DNA of 64,000 nucleotides from Daphnia pulex (taxonomy: Eukaryota; Arthropoda; Branchiopoda; Diplostraca; Daphniidae), in the NCBI RefSeq assembly GCF_021134715.1, contig NC_060017.1, forward strand, positions 7,068,001-7,132,000. The letters are read 5' to 3'. Below, piece after piece: positions 1 through 13,800 of the stretch (its first letter is position 1; every line of letters begins with the position of its first letter). The notes under the pieces were generated by a model. The model made no database searches and had not been told where the DNA came from. It worked only from the letters and a program-made list of their open reading frames with translations. The translations under genes and the position numbers were made by a program.

Positions 1-3000
1 CTACAGTATTTGCTTGACTCCGGCTCATGGGGTTTTCGTCAACAGATTGGGTTTGGGCACTAGCTCATTTGAATGACAATCGTATCTATATATAGATGCG
101 GAGAATGCAAACCCGCAAATATATAAGAGACAGTCCCAAGTTTACAGCGCATCCCCCCCGCCCTTATATTGCCTTTCTATATATGTACATATATGAATAT
201 CATTTGTCAGCACCTTCCAAAAAGGGTACGTATAGTATAGCAGACACACACAGAGCAGGCGGAGGAGGCGGCCTATATATTCGATGTGTGCTATTTGGAG
301 AAAAAGAGGTGTTTATAGAGGACATTTAATCAAGACTCGGTGTCACTAATACACTAGACGACAGCAGCTCTCTTTCATCCCTCACCCCCTCTATCGCGCA
401 CAACAAGGCAAAGAAGAGTCTATTAATCACTCTTAATGAATTATAATAATGCCATTTCTGTTGGAGGGATGATGCTGCGGTTGACTGTCAAACGGGGACA
501 TCTGGTGCGGTCGCCGAGATTGACCTCCCCCGCAATCGACGTCAATATGACACACAAACGCCAGACGGCAATGTTTGTCAGTGCGACTTTTCGGGCTATT
601 TTAGAACATTTTTTTTTATGGTTATTTCACGCGTCCCCTCTTCGTTTTGTGTTTTTTATGAGGTGCACAACTGCGTCACCATATATAACCGCTCTCCAAT
701 CGACATTGTTAGTCAATATACGCGCCGGGCTATAGCGTTATTCATCTCTATACGCGCCTACTATTTAGATCACTCCCCCATATACTTGACTGCCACTTCT
801 TTCCTATATTTCACCCCCAAAAAATCCGAAATCTGTCGCGATCAAAAAGAGTCGAGCCTACTATCATCAGCTTATAGTATTTATAAGATACTTCAAACAT
901 TCAGCCTATACCCAGGGGACTTTTCATAATGACACTATTTAAATATCTACTGTGCACTCTCTCCAACAACTATATCTGTCAAACCGCGGAATCAATTTGA
1001 TTTGAGTCAGTTTAAACTATGCTGCTAAGCGGAAGGGATCAAATGAATTTTGCTTGGGAAAGGAGATAATAATTTTCCAAATGGATCCGCTTTCAGAATT
1101 TCAAATCAGTGGATGTGCGTGTCCGTCCGTCCATCCGCAACGCGATCCGGTGTCGTTGGAGAGCCAATCAAAGTCATTCACTCATTATTATATTGGCCAA
1201 GAACTTTTGAGTAATAGATGCGGGTGTCTAATGGATAGAAACCTCCGGTGATTTATGTAAATTACGCTTCAATCGGTTACAACGAACTCGAATGATCTGT
1301 GCGTCCTGTGTATGTCGCAGCACACACCGGCGGCAATCGAGTCCTTTCACCAATCCCAAGTATACGCCCTAATAGACATGATGCCGGCGAGGAGTATATG
1401 TGTACAGTTCAAAGCAGAATTGCATAAGAAACCCGTCGTCAATTTAGATTTTCCAAAAAAATTCAAAAGACAGAGAAACGCTGCGATGGAGCAAGTAAAG
1501 TAGAGAACCCTGTAATGAAATCACGACTGTGCCTCTTTTGTGCCGTTTTGACGTGCATTATATGGGGCGTCGTGGGGAGTGGCGGCGGCGCAACCTCTTG
1601 TGACAATCACGGAAAACGCCAAATGTCATTACAATGCGACTGCTGCACAGTACACACGAATATAAGAGCAAAGAGTATATGTGTGTAAAGAATCGACTGA
1701 ACGCTGTCAAAGGAGGAGGGGACCGAAAAATGGAAAGTTGGTGGGTACGAGGTGCTTGAAGTGCGGGTTTTTCATTGAATTATAAGCACTAAGAGAGAGA
1801 GAGAACGAGAGAGAGAGAATCGCGCGAGCTAAGGGATAAGAAACGGATCCGAATCGAATTTGTTCAGCATTGCTGACCGAGAGACACTTGAGTGACGCTG
1901 CTGTCGGGCCATAGCCATCCCCCCTCCTCATCCCAGCAGTGTATAGTGTGTACAGTATTGCCTTGATGGTATAACGTCCATGTATATACCGTATATAGGC
2001 GACGTGGTACTACTATAAAGCTTAGAGCTCAAATTGTCGTCGTCGTAAGTTATATATAGTTAGCTCAGAGATCGGCTTTCCAGCCGAACGAGCAGACAAG
2101 TTGATTATTTCAGGCGGTGCATGCGAATCTATATAACGGTTGCAAAGCAAAAATCACTTATCTTATAGACATCGTCGAGGCCTCCCGCGGAATGATTCAA
2201 TTTGGTGTCTCCCTTCTATCCAGCGCGTTCCCCGGCAACTACTATATACGTACTATGATGTACATATGCGGGCACAATCGACGCTCGTTATACACCATCA
2301 CCATCCTATAGAGCAGCCAGCCCTGGCACTACCCTTTTTTTTTCTTTTGGCCGTCTTAGCTTTTGGATAGACAAAGAACGCACTAATACAATCCCGGCCC
2401 CCGCTGATCCCCGCCCGGCACCCATCCCGCGCCACATCAAAGCAAATGAGACGCATTATTCACCAGCACCCGAAACTAACCGACCAACAAACAAAGAGTT
2501 CTTCTTCATCCTCAGAAAACCTTCTTGGCCACATGAAACATATCGACTGCTGCTTGCTGCTGCTGCTCTTCTAGTTCCTCTTTCTCTATACTTTGGACTT
2601 TTATTTCTTCTCATCTTCGCAGCTAGCGTAGTGCTGCTGGAGCATCAAACGATTGGCAACTCGTTCGTTTTTTTGTTCGATTGTGGACTGCTATTGCTAT
2701 CTGATTTCAAAGCGACTAGCCAACTCCCCAAATGACTCGCAACGCTGGCGCGGATTAAAAACGACTGATGATGCTGTTTCTTTCTTTTTTTGACTTTGGC
2801 TTCTTCTTCTTCTTTGTTGGTTGCTTTGTGTTGGCTGGAAATACTATCATCATATATTAGGCTATTTCTTCCCTTACTGGCTTAATTCTTTCTCGCGTAT
2901 AGCGCTGATGAACAGCAGCGCTGCCCCAGCTTCCTTAATATTTACGCTCGCTCATTCAATTATCGTTAATCACTCCGCCATTGTCGATATTTCACCGAAT

Positions 3001-3598
3001 CAAGTCGTGATTGATTTTCTTCCTACATGTAGAAAATTATTTGAAAAAATTTAATTACGAGATTGTCCTTTTATCTCACGCTATTTCGGTTGCGCCATCT
3101 TCTTCGTTATCTATCCGCACCATTTTGGAAGATTGCCCTTGGTCTTGAAAAACTAGCCACGCGTTTTCCAAATAAAACTTGGTAATTCAACGATTTCTCC
3201 AAGGCCGGATCGGCTCATGTTGGACCCGCCTAGGCGGGAACCAGCTAAAAGGCAATTAAGAATACAAATGGAGCGGGTCATGTAATTCTCTCGACATCTA
3301 ACACTGCATGGTCAATAGCATAATTCTTGGAAGGGATGTGGATATTGTAGATTAACTCATTGAAACAGTCAGTTGCGTTTCGCAAACTGATTCCGTGTGC
3401 AGAATTCTCAGAAATCAGCTTGGAAAGAACATTGTATTTGAAAAGTTGTTGTTGATCCTTGACTTAAGCGGACACCACTTACGGACTGGCGATGCCAACA
3501 CGGGAAGTGAAAAGCGCCTTGTTAACAAGATTCTAAACATTTCATTCCGAGAATTCAACTTTCGATTCCTTCAAAGTACATCTGCACCAGCCGCCACG
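1..3598. other. Intergenic, no supported gene
   Basis: I found no reading frame with a recognisable domain, no convincing exon chain and no RNA gene in this stretch. It is rich in short low-complexity runs: GA-rich at about 1792-1819, and CT/TTC-rich around 2540-2600 and 2795-2820. It also has many TATA-like AT runs. A perfect 14-bp palindrome (CCCGCC-TA-GGCGGG) lies at 3225-3238. Open frames here are short and contain no family signature. Confidence 0.6.
1792..1819. repeat. (GA)n microsatellite
   Basis: Imperfect GA dinucleotide run interrupted by AAC, read directly from the sequence. Confidence 0.8.
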
Positions 3599-5705
3599 TT
3601 TAGTCCGGACGAAGAAGTTGCAGCAAGATGTTTTTCAGGACTCCGAGCTCCAAATGGCGACCTGCAAAACGTGAGAAAAGAAAGGTTGGTGAAATCAAAT
3701 ATAACTAGATGGTAGCTATTGGTTTTTTCTTTCAAACGAGGATGTTTATATACTGACCGATAAACACAAAGCGAACATCGGGTTGCGAGCTGAGATCGGC
3801 GGTGTTCGTCGCTTCTGGCTTGACTGGCATCGTGTCGTAAGTGTCGTAAACGGCTTGAATGATGACAAAGGACGGTTGAACTAATTCCGGCTGCGAATAT
3901 CGCACGATACCCTTCATCGAAATTTCAAATTTGGAAACGGTTACATTACTTTATAAGCGTGAACTCAGGATGCGTACCTTTATTCGAAATATTTCGAGGG
4001 TCAATCCTAATGAATTCACAACATCTTTCTCCCATAGTAATCGCTGTAAATAGGTGTCCACGATTTCGGGTGTGAGCCGCTCGTTCAATTCCAGTGTCAC
4101 ACTGCGTACCGACTGGATTGGTGAGCAAAGATAGTCGGAATAAATTTATGTAAAAAAAAAAAATGTTTTGTTTTCACAACTCACCAAATCGAGATGGCTT
4201 TCCGACGAATTGGAAAACTTCGATGGGCTATTCTCAAGAGATCTAAAAAAAAATGGACGCGAATTAAATTTAAAAAATGTTTCCAAGCAAATATGCAAGA
4301 TTTTACCTGAGATTAGTCGCTTGATAGTATAGTCCAAGGTCTAATACTTCATTTAAATTAACCCTTTAATAGGACGATTCTGTTAAGAGACGAGCAATTT
4401 AATTTCTTTACTTTTGTTTCTATACCTGCCGTGATGAGTGGTGATGAATGTAGCCTCACTATTGATAGTTCTGTAAAATCAAATTCTTAAGGTTGTTTGC
4501 TACTTAAATAATTTTGAGGAAATAAGAACGTACTGTATGTGGTTTTTTAATTCTGAAAGCTCCTCCGCTGTGACAAGGTCTTCTTTATTTAACAGGATGA
4601 CATCCGCAAGGGCAATTTGTCTGAAACATGAAAATAAAGAAACATTTCAGCAACCAATATTTTTTTCTTTTCCTTCAGATCTCATTCAACACGCGATATT
4701 ATTGGATTTTACCTTGTGGCTTCGTTAACTGAACCATCCGGTTTAACTTCGTTGATTTGCTACGTTTGAAAAACAAAATTAATTAGCTCGAGCTTTACTT
4801 AAATTAGAGAGTTGTGTTATTTCCCACCCTCAGTCCGTGTTTGGCGTCGACCAGCGTTATCACTCCTGTCAATTATAAATGGAAAAAGAGTTGTTATCAA
4901 AGTTAAATTTAAATACAATGATTTCTGTTGGTCACTGATTTTTTTATGGGATGTACTAAATAGTGATGTGCTTGTATAGTTACCATCTAAATGAATATCA
5001 CTACAGAGTTCACTGTCAAGCCAAAAAAGTGAAGCAATTGGTCCTGTAGTATAAAAATCAAATGTTGTAACATAAGGATACAGCCTTTAGTTAAAGGAAA
5101 AATATTCATACCAGGATCAGCTAATCCAGTTGTCTCCAAAAGAATGTAGTCAAATCTTCCTTTTTTCTTCATCAAGTTTTCTATTGCTTTAACTCCATTA
5201 TCTCTGTAAATAGTTAAGGAAATAATGTGTTCAAATAGTTAACCAACGAAAACACTTGTAACACTAAAATGGATAAGTTGTAACAAATAATTGTAAAATA
5301 GTAATTGAGTACTTGACTGAACAGCACAGGCAACCATTCCGTAATTCTAGCCATTCTTCATACAAGTCACCTTGTGTCCCCACAGCAAGGCTTTTCTCAA
5401 GAACACTTCCTGTTTTTTTTAAATAATAATGCACATGGATTTGGTGTATATAGAGATAGAGCACTATAAAACTCTAACTTACCTTCACCAAATTCGTTCA
5501 GAATAACAGCAATTTTTTTCTCGTGCTGTTCAGTCAAGATGAAATTAAGAAAGGTGGTTTTACCGGCGCCTAAAAATCCAGTTACTATCGTTACCGGCAC
5601 GGTTTTGACAATGGTATTTTCAACCACGAGAGAACTTATCGGCGGACGATCGTCCACGATATCAACCAAATCTGGAATCGCATCACTGTCATCAAAGTTT
5701 TCCAT
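3599..5705 (-). CDS. ZNG1: Zinc-regulated GTPase metalloprotein activator (COBW domain, ZNG1/CBWD family)
   Basis: G3E-family P-loop GTPase. In the ZNG1 family this cytosolic protein hands zinc to client metalloenzymes such as METAP1. Seen in sequence: the first exon (5483-5705) starts at ATG 5705 and contains the P-loop GFLGAGKTT followed by NEFGEG. The second exon (5313-5409) carries the metal-binding GCLCCS motif. The next exons read ETTGLADPG (Walker B region), then VDAKHGL, and then LLNKEDLV, the NKxD guanine-specificity motif. The C-terminal COBW domain follows, with LWEKDV. Ten or more short introns separate the exons. One intron near 4345-4430 probably uses an AAAG acceptor, which restores an [11 protein letters not shown] segment matching the family. 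The last exon (3599-3661) reads [14 protein letters not shown] and ends in TAA; without it the protein would stop early after the VFIGQ exon. Family assignment is firm; individual exon edges are predictions. Confidence 0.92.
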
Positions 5706-6169
5706 GATTCATATCTTTCGTAGGCCTACTTCTTTCACGAGTTTCTATTTTCGCTGCTTCAACTATTAATAGCAGACGAACTTCCTGGATTTGTTTGTAA
5801 ATAAAAGACAGACAAAGCCATCTACTGGAAAATTTCAGTATCTTTTATCACCGCTACAAAGTTTTCTTTTCTTTTATACCTGCATATCTGCAAAATTCTG
5901 AAAGATGTATACTGACAAAGTGCATTAAACATGAAGTAGATCCTTACATTTTATTTATATTACATGTAAAATTAATTTAATATTTCTCAATGTGTCCATA
6001 AACGGAAATGAAATGTAGTCTCTTAAGGAGCCGATCGTGTGACAGTTTCACGCAACTGCGCAAATTTCTCTAACAAAAATCAAATAACGAAAACAAACAG
6101 TGATTCATTTGAAACAAGCTTTTAATTTATTCACCGATCAACTTTGACAATAAGCATGCCAATTATTCA
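5706..6169. other. Intergenic between ZNG1 and ANKRD16
   Basis: Upstream region of ZNG1 and downstream region of ANKRD16 (both on the minus strand). No gene seen. It contains one CTCF-like site, listed separately; the rest is AT-rich. Confidence 0.6.
5814..5828 (-). promoter_or_regulatory. CTCF-like site upstream of ZNG1
   Basis: On the minus strand the sequence reads CCAGTAGATGGCTTT. Compared with the CTCF core consensus CCASYAGRKGGCRSY it matches 13 of 15 positions, including the first 12. It lies about 110 bp upstream of the ZNG1 start codon. Binding is inferred from the motif only. Confidence 0.4.
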
Positions 6170-8337
6170 TCAGTCAGTCACAAATTGTAATTCTACCAGT
6201 TTTCTTTCAAGAATTTCCGCACAGCTGATTCGATTATAGCTGTTTGCAACCATCAGGGCTAAAAAAAGAAAAGAAAAATAATTTATTTAACACCAGCTTA
6301 TTAATAGTACACATTTTTTCGTGCAGAGAGCGTTGCATAACTAAAACACTGCCTTAGGGCTGGGAAGAGGAAAAGATCACGGAACAAAGACTAACCGAAA
6401 TTCTAAAACAAAAAAAAAAAACAAAAAACAAAAATACAAAATGGAGACAGGCTAAATATCTCCGTAAATGGTTGGGGATTCAAATTAAAAAAAAGAAGAA
6501 AGCATCTACTAATTGAAGGTAATCACGATTATATTAAGTCTCGGCATCCCAAGAAAATACAAAATAGGCGGACTAGGTAAAACTTACCCGTTCTTCCATG
6601 AGAGTCTTTCAAAGAATCATCCGCTCCTCGTTCTAGAAGATGTTGAACGGCATTCGTGTGACCTTCTCTTGAAGCCAAATGAAGCGGTCGTGACAGATCG
6701 TTGGCAGGAGAATTAACATCCGTTCCGCACTCGTCAATTAGAAAATCGATGGATTGAATGCTTCCGGCCTACAGTAGTAAAATTAAGAAATACGGTACAA
6801 TGAGAAAAGACAAGCAAATTTAATTCAAACATTTATATGAACCTGTGCCGCTAAATGAATGGATAATCTGCCCATGCCATCACGGCATTCACAATTGCAA
6901 ACTTTGGAGTCCACCAAACGGCGAGCAATTTCTACGTGGCCTGAACGCACCGCATCCATTAAAGGAGTCGTTCCGCAGGTATCTTTCACGTCCTCCGGAT
7001 AATTAAGACCATCAATCAGCAGATTGACAACATCCAAATTTCCGTGAAGCGCTGTTGCATTAAATGGGAAATATCATTCGCTAAAAGCCAACAACAGTAC
7101 CCCCCTCATATTCCTACCTGCTGTGTGTAAAGGTGTTCGTCCATTTTTGCTTTTACTCTGTAGTAAAGTTGAATCTTTGCTGAGTAGATAACTAACGATG
7201 GATGCGTTCCCTTCCCGACAAGCTAAATGAAAACTATTCCAACCATCTTTGTTGCGCAACACCGGTGAGGCCCCGTGATCTATAAGAAATTTAACGATGA
7301 CATCATTTTGCTTGGTGCATGCCAACATTAAAGGAGTCCAATCCGCTCGTTTACTCGGGTCGATTTCGACACCTGGAAAGGCGATAGGCGAGTTACATGT
7401 ATGAGTAGGATAAAGTGTCTGCAATGTGTACGCCAGTGGTTACATTCCTATTGCATAATGACACTATACACCTGATAACCACAAATAAACTAAAACACGG
7501 GAAAATGTCAATTCGATTTCAAATTCTCTTTCGGACTTTGAATTGAAGGATAAGTAGGAAAGTATAGCCTATAGAGTGACCAACGGCATAAGAGATTGCG
7601 GACCACATTTGAGGTCAAATAAGTTCCTGTGAATAATTATTTGTAGCTATCGAATAAAAGAATACAATACCATAAGAACTTTCGAAAATTGCCCAACAAT
7701 GGAAAACATTATTAGATGTATAAAAAAATATGTTGTTCTCCAATTGAATCAAATAAATGGAAATTGCCGAAAGTTTAACAAGCTATAAAAGCACGTAAAC
7801 TTTCTAGTGGCTAAATTTAGCGAAGAGCTTAGTACACTAATAAAAGAGAAGAGATGCTTTTCCTCACAGTTATTCAGAGACGTTAAACCAATTGCGCTTA
7901 AAAATAATAAGTTGAAAATTTGTCAAAGGATTTCTCCTTTTACGAAAATGACAAGGGAATTGGCGATAACATGAAATTACCTTGACCAATAAGGTATTCG
8001 ACACATTTGAAATTGCAAAATTGGGCGGCGTCATGCAAAGGCCGTTTTCCATCCAAATTTGTCTGTTCCAAATTCATCCCACAATCCTCATGGAGATATC
8101 TAATGGTATTACAAATGAGTGCTCTTAAAAATGGTAAGCTTGGAATCAAGGTTAAAATCAAGCACCGAACCTCATTAGAAGAAGATGACCGATTCTTGCG
8201 GCGACATGAAGTGCGGAGTCTCCCGTTTTGTCGTAAACGCACTTACTCCAGTCCAATCCGGAGTTGTCGTTCATTTTTCGCAATGCCTCGATGTCACCGC
8301 GGTTGACTGCACGTAAAATTTGTTGCTTTTCATCCAT
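6170..8337 (-). CDS. ANKRD16: Ankyrin repeat domain-containing protein 16-like
   Basis: Soluble protein made almost entirely of ankyrin repeats. In mouse, ANKRD16 works with alanyl-tRNA synthetase to prevent serine mischarging. Start ATG is at 8337 (MDEKQQILRAV). Repeat consensus pieces are visible in order: GDSALHVAARIGH, GKRPLHDAAQF, ADWTPLMLACTKQN, KDGWNSFHLACREGN, NGRTPLHTA, CGTTPLMDAVRSGHVEIARRL, GRLSIHLAAQ, LSRPLHLASREGH and a final GRTALMVAN. Runs such as ADWTPLM.AC, NKDGWNSFH and TTPLMDA in this order match ANKRD16 rather than a generic ankyrin protein. The largest intron (about 7380-7985) separates the second and third coding blocks. The final exon (6170 to about 6251) ends at a TGA. 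Total length is close to the roughly 360 residues usual for the family. Confidence 0.9.
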
Positions 8338-10198
8338 CCTCGAAAGATGGTGATTTTGGCTTTATAGCAGTATATATAGACGACCTAGTTAAAATGAAGT
8401 TCAATGTTGAAAGTGTTACTCTTCGTCTGAGCAAAATCCCAGTAAGATTGAGTTAATTTTACATAATTTTATATTGATAATAGACTATTTTTAAAAATGA
8501 TTTGGAAAACAAAGAAACAGGGTATTCGAATTTTTGCAATGACTTTTGTTCGAACATTTTTCGCAAACGTCGCTATGTTACTTGGGATATGCTGACATCG
8601 TTAAAAAATATTGTGCATACACTTCTTTCTCGGGAAATATGATACTACTGGTTTCTTCAGTTCATTGAACGTGGGAGACTTGGATGGATGCATAACTACC
8701 CAAAACGCCAGGGGGCTTTAGTCGCTACAAAAGCTAACAGAGTTGAGCTTTCCTGCCCAACTCGATCCTTCGTGAGTAAGCAGCTCAAGGCGAAACGAGG
8801 AAAACAAGGTTGAACAGGGTATAAAAACAAGTTGGGGAAGAAAATCTTTAAAACAATTTTCACTATTGCCTCTTTCTAGCTCTTTAATATGCAATGGTTT
8901 TCCCCAGACATTTACAATGCAGATAACCAAAGACCATGGTGATACTATGACGAAAATGGACAAAGAATTATTCGATTGACGAACAGCATGAATAAAGAAT
9001 TCTATTATCGCATAAATATTAACTGCCGATAGAACGAGTCGAAATAGCGGGTCTGTCAATTGATAACCAAAGGACAGTTGAATTTGCAAAAGCTTTTTAT
9101 GGATTTTGTTTAAACGAACAATTTAATGCTGGGCCATTATACTTGCCTATCGCCCATTTCGTTTAAACAAGAAAATTTGTCATATCAATTTATTTGTCAT
9201 TATTTTAATTGAGATACGATATTATTTGAAAATAAAAGCTTAAATTCCTTGGTTGACGACTGGTTCAATATCGTGAAAACGACTTTCAGTACACCCAAAA
9301 GAATGTGTTAAAGAAGAATCAGAATGTTCACTATTGCCTGGGGAAGTAGAGATTGACATACAATTACTATACACGAACAGGGTAAGAGACGAGACGACGC
9401 TCAAGGTTTGGGAAAATCGTTAGTCCTTGAGAAACGACTGTTACGTCGATTAGTGTACAGTAGCATTACAGAGAAGACAGAACGACGAATGATCTAGCAG
9501 GCAAGTTGCAAATACAAATGACAAGATTGCTTTTATCTGATTCGTGATAAAACTATCCTTCAAATAATGGTGCCTGCTTTATCTAAATACATCAACTTTC
9601 GATTTTCCTCGGTTTCCCTAATAATTTAATTTTTCCATTCGCAAGCAGGCATTTTCCTCTTGGGCAGCCAAGAGAAAATCTTTTTGGGTTATGGACGTGA
9701 CGCGTGCATGAACTACCTAATCGAAACAACTAATCAAAATTTCAGTCGACGACTATATACGAAAGCATTCATAATTTTCGTTCCAAAAGATATTGCGCAT
9801 TTCGCTTTGGCAGATTTATAGTTCCCTATGGCAAAAACTGGACGACTTTAGGCGTCTGTTCTAACTTTAACATTATTTTGGCACTAGCCGTCTGCTGTAG
9901 CCTTCTTTTTGTAAATTCTACACGTATATAACGAATAATTCGATCCGATTGTGATATTTTAATCAATTAATTCGTTTAGAAAGTTTATCTTAGTTGCGCA
10001 ACGTACCCTGGCATGAACCAAGCTAAAGATACATAAAACATTTCTTTACACTGATGGTACGACGCATGATTACATAATGTATACTAAATTAAGTAGATAA
10101 TATCTACTTTTCGACAAAATAGTTACCAAGTGTAGTTACTAGTCTCTGATCCAGTGTTGCCCAGTTGGGTTACCCAAATTCCTTCCAACTCAATTTTG
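8338..10198. other. Intergenic, no supported gene
   Basis: Region between two divergent genes, ANKRD16 (-) and the NRF1-like gene (+). A 123-codon open frame with hydrophobic stretches exists on the minus strand at 8718-9089, but it has no recognisable domain and no convincing splice partners. The rest is AT-rich with no RNA gene that I can identify. Confidence 0.55.
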
Positions 10199-10213
10199 GC
10201 ACCAGGTGGCAGC
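10199..10213 (+). promoter_or_regulatory. CTCF-like site upstream of the NRF1-like gene
   Basis: The sequence GCACCAGGTGGCAGC matches 14 of 15 positions of the CTCF consensus CCASYAGRKGGCRSY; only the first base differs. It lies roughly 230 bp upstream of the probable 5' untranslated exon of the gene whose coding start is at 10820. Confidence 0.45.
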
Positions 10214-10426
10214 AGTGGTAGTAGACTTTCCGGTCGTCATTCTCATGACGATTTTCTGTGTCCTTGAAAACGCTGTTTGTTAGTGAAGGCCTGTCTTTTT
10301 GTTGCATAAAGAGAGGGAAGATTCTGTGTTGACTGCACCAAAAAGAAAAGTGAAAGAGGTTTTATCAGTAACATTTGATCGAGTCTTTTCTCATTTATCC
10401 AGTGTGTGAACTAAGTGAATTGAGAA

Positions 10427-10793
10427 ATGTCGCGTTTTCTCAGAAACACAGGCGGGAAAAAGTGAGTTACCAAATCGATGGCGTCGTTGACTGGTTGAGT
10501 TTCTTAGCTATTTGAGTGTGTCGTGAAGAGTTCTGAGAGGCCACGCTATGTGATGTCTACTACTTCCCTGACATCTACTAATTTTGCCCCAAATTCAAAT
10601 TTTCTGAAATTTTGGTGAATCGCCACAATTGCTTTGGTAATGAAATTTAGATTCATTTCCTTTCCTATCGATAAAATTTCGTAATTGACGTGGGATGTCG
10701 TTGAATATGGGGATTTTAGGGCGGATAACATTTTTTAAAGGGATTTGTGCAACCAGAAATTAAGATTGTGTTCTTCATTTCAGATTTAAGTGA
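10427..10793 (+). promoter_or_regulatory. Probable spliced 5' leader with a 14-codon upstream ORF
   Basis: A good donor (AAAAA/GTGAGT at 10462) and a good acceptor (TTCATTTCAG, exon from 10784) suggest a leader intron at 10462-10783. An ATG at 10427 in the leader exon would read MSRFLRNTGGKKFK and stop at 10793, 26 bases before the main ATG at 10820. The intron also holds a TATCGATA (DRE-type) motif at 10676-10683. The leader is predicted only from splice signals. Confidence 0.4.
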
Positions 10794-10819
10794 AAGTGTA
10801 CTGAACAACTGTTTGAAAA

Positions 10820-13800
10820 ATGGAGAATAAAAAAGAAGACAACAGTAAACAAGATGTGATGGTCTCAAACCTCCCATTGCTGTTTTCTGATGGCAAACCT
10901 ACATCCATAACATCCATGTCTGTGGTATGTATACTTTTTCCGGGTTTTTGTTTTCGGCCAATAATCATATTTTTTTTTTGCTTTTTCAGGAGGACCTGCA
11001 GTACTTCATACCATTTTTGATTAAATGCATACTGGGGTGTGAACCAACTGGCTGGACCAGATATACAAAATTCAAGTGGTGGCCACCTGATGTTCCTTGG
11101 TCACCTATAATTCTTACAAAGAAATATCAGACCGAAGTAAGAATTTTCACAAGAGTAAATAAACAATTTATAATTGCAAACCCTCCTTCTTTTGTTTCGC
11201 AGAATTGGAGATCCAAACTTACTACTCTAGTGAGAAATTGTTATAATTATAATGGATGTACATATTTGTTGCAATTTTCTGCAAAGTTGCAAACACTCAC
11301 TGGAGGTTACAAGTTTGAAGACAATTGGGATGGAACAACTTCAATGTATGATAGCACAAATGGAAAGCTACTGGTTACTTTTCAGAATGAAAATATGGTG
11401 AGCTTTGTTAATGAATGGGACCGAGTGTTTGTGTTAACAACTTCGTTCTTTTTAGAATTATGACAAGGGTTTCAGACAGCAATCTAGTGCCTCTCGCCCT
11501 ATGTTACTTCCCCGATTAAACTCTCCGACTAGTCCAACAAAGCTAAATGCTGGAGCCTCAAACACAATGGAAATAGAAGCTCCAACTGCAGCAAAAATGG
11601 TTGAACCACCAATTAATGACATCTATTTGTGTGATTATTGTGGTGCAGATTTCAGCTCACTTTCGGCCATTAAGGTACTCTATGCATTATGATTTGTCTC
11701 GGTAACTTATTCTTGAACATATTCTCAAATATTGAAGGCCCATGAAGCAAAATGTATGGCTGATAAAGCTTTGGAAGCCCAATCCAATAACATTAACACT
11801 TTCACTGAACTAGAAACACGGGACATGGATGAAGTAAACATTTTTATTTTACTATTAACTTTTGTTAGATATTTAAATTTTTTACCTTTCTGTCTCTTAG
11901 GCACAATTTCTGTGGTATTTGTCCTTGTCCAGTCGTAGTCAAACTTTACCACCGCCTAATGTTACTCCTGCTAAAATTCGTCCGGTTGTAAGAAGGACTT
12001 GTACACTCAGTGATAAGAGGTGAATCCTTAATATTTTATCTGATAACCTTTGATGAAGAAAATGCAACAATCATTATTTTATTACAGATTTACGACAATT
12101 CCCTTTTCGTCAAATCTTGGACAAAGCTTCTTCAAGGCAATTAGACTAACACCAACAGCTTCAGAACTCTTGATCAATCGATACGAGCGTTTTTGTATAG
12201 CAAAACCAATATTGCTCCGATCAGACCCTCTTACAGGAGAACACACGCAACCACCTATCCCATCAGCAACTACCTCTAATCGCTTTCGTCCAGTTGTGTT
12301 TAAAAGAAAAGACGAGTGGGCGCATTCTTACAGCTTCAATAAAGCAGACCGAAGAGAGCGCATGGAGACTATCGCGACGGGTAAACTACTTGAACTAATA
12401 TTCCATGTGTTTGGTATTAACAATTAATTTTTATTGAAGGATTGAATAAACGCGCCCGTCAGTTACTTCAACGATGTCAAGGTATTCATGTGGTGATGGT
12501 TAGGTTAAAACCGGAAGAGATAGATATGTGGACTCGTCCGAAACCTAAACCAAAGCATCCGCCACATTTACTACAGCCGTGGCTACAGCGAAGCATTGCA
12601 AATTTACCTGCTAGTTGCACCATCAGCTTGGCTCCTGTTGATTCGCAAAAAACGTTTCTTCGAAACCAACAAGCTGCCTCACCATCATCAACAATTCGCC
12701 AAGTATCAAGAAACCATATTTCCGGGAAATCTCAAGCAAGAGCTCCACCAGGGCTTCTTCCTCTGATCACCGGCACTTGGTCTATGCAACCTGTGCAACC
12801 TGTCAAACCCAAGCCCACGAAAAACCAGTTCATATTGCCTGATCTGATTCCAGTTATTAACAGACATTCGAAGACGCGTTCCGTTGATCCAGTCATAATC
12901 CAAATGCCTTCCGTCTCCTCGCCAAGATCGGTTGCTGCCTCACCACGTACTCAAATGACTTCGAGCGGTAGTATTACAGATATAGTCGATCTTTGTTCTT
13001 CAGAAGACGAAGTCGACGATGGCGACCAGCGACAAGGCAGCAAAGATGTGCTGTCTAATTCTCTTGTCTTACCACCTGGTATCTCTATCACCAAAATTAA
13101 GAAAACGTCTAGTGGACCTCAGTGCCACCTTCCAAATTCACGGCCGAATGAAACGGCATCTGAAAAGAATAACAACCGATCACGAAGCGTTGCTCAGTGG
13201 CTGGCATCAGCAGCTACCGCGCCCCTACCAGTTTTGACCTTCATGGGCCACCACCAGCAAGCTATAAAAAAAGATCTTGCTAGGAGTGGTGCACTTGATG
13301 TTTGTTCAGCTGATTCGTCCCTACCCATTGTAACACCATTGAAACTAGCGAAGCTTCCTGCTGAGAAAAGGGAACAGATGAAGCAGTCTCTGTTGAAAAT
13401 TCAAAAAAAGGAGAAAAAATCACCAACGTCAAACAGTGACTCTAGCAGTCCACCAACACAAATCAAGACGATTCAAACTACAAGCGATGTAACAGATCCA
13501 CTTCAGCTCTCTCCATTGCCGAGAAGTTCCGTCAGCCCTAAAAAGGAATTTTCTCCACCCCTCAGTGACGAGTGCGAGGAACTGAAACACAAAGGATTAA
13601 GTGGCCTTCTTTTCTCAAACCAGCGGAATACTCGACGAAAAAGAGAAAAAGAACCCGATTTTCATAGTTCTGACGAAGAGGATTCACTATCTGATGGTCC
13701 TAGCAAAAAAGCTCGTTTATTGGATCAATCCTCGTCATCGAATTGTTTGGCACCTCAAGCGAAATTAATCCGTGGCAGCGAAAATTATTCTTCGGTTATC

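Noticed and set aside
436-929. Two overlapping plus-strand ORFs of about 100 codons
   Set aside because: No domain, different frames over the same DNA and composition of intergenic sequence; likely chance.
3395-3715. 106-codon plus-strand ORF
   Set aside because: It lies antisense to the terminal exon of ZNG1 (3599-3661), has no domain, and the minus-strand exon is supported by family similarity.
8718-9089. 123-codon minus-strand ORF with hydrophobic stretches, possible chemoreceptor piece
   Set aside because: Only vaguely membrane-like, no family motif, no splice partners; a plus-strand frame over part of it (YYDENGQRIIRL) is broken by stops. Left unannotated.
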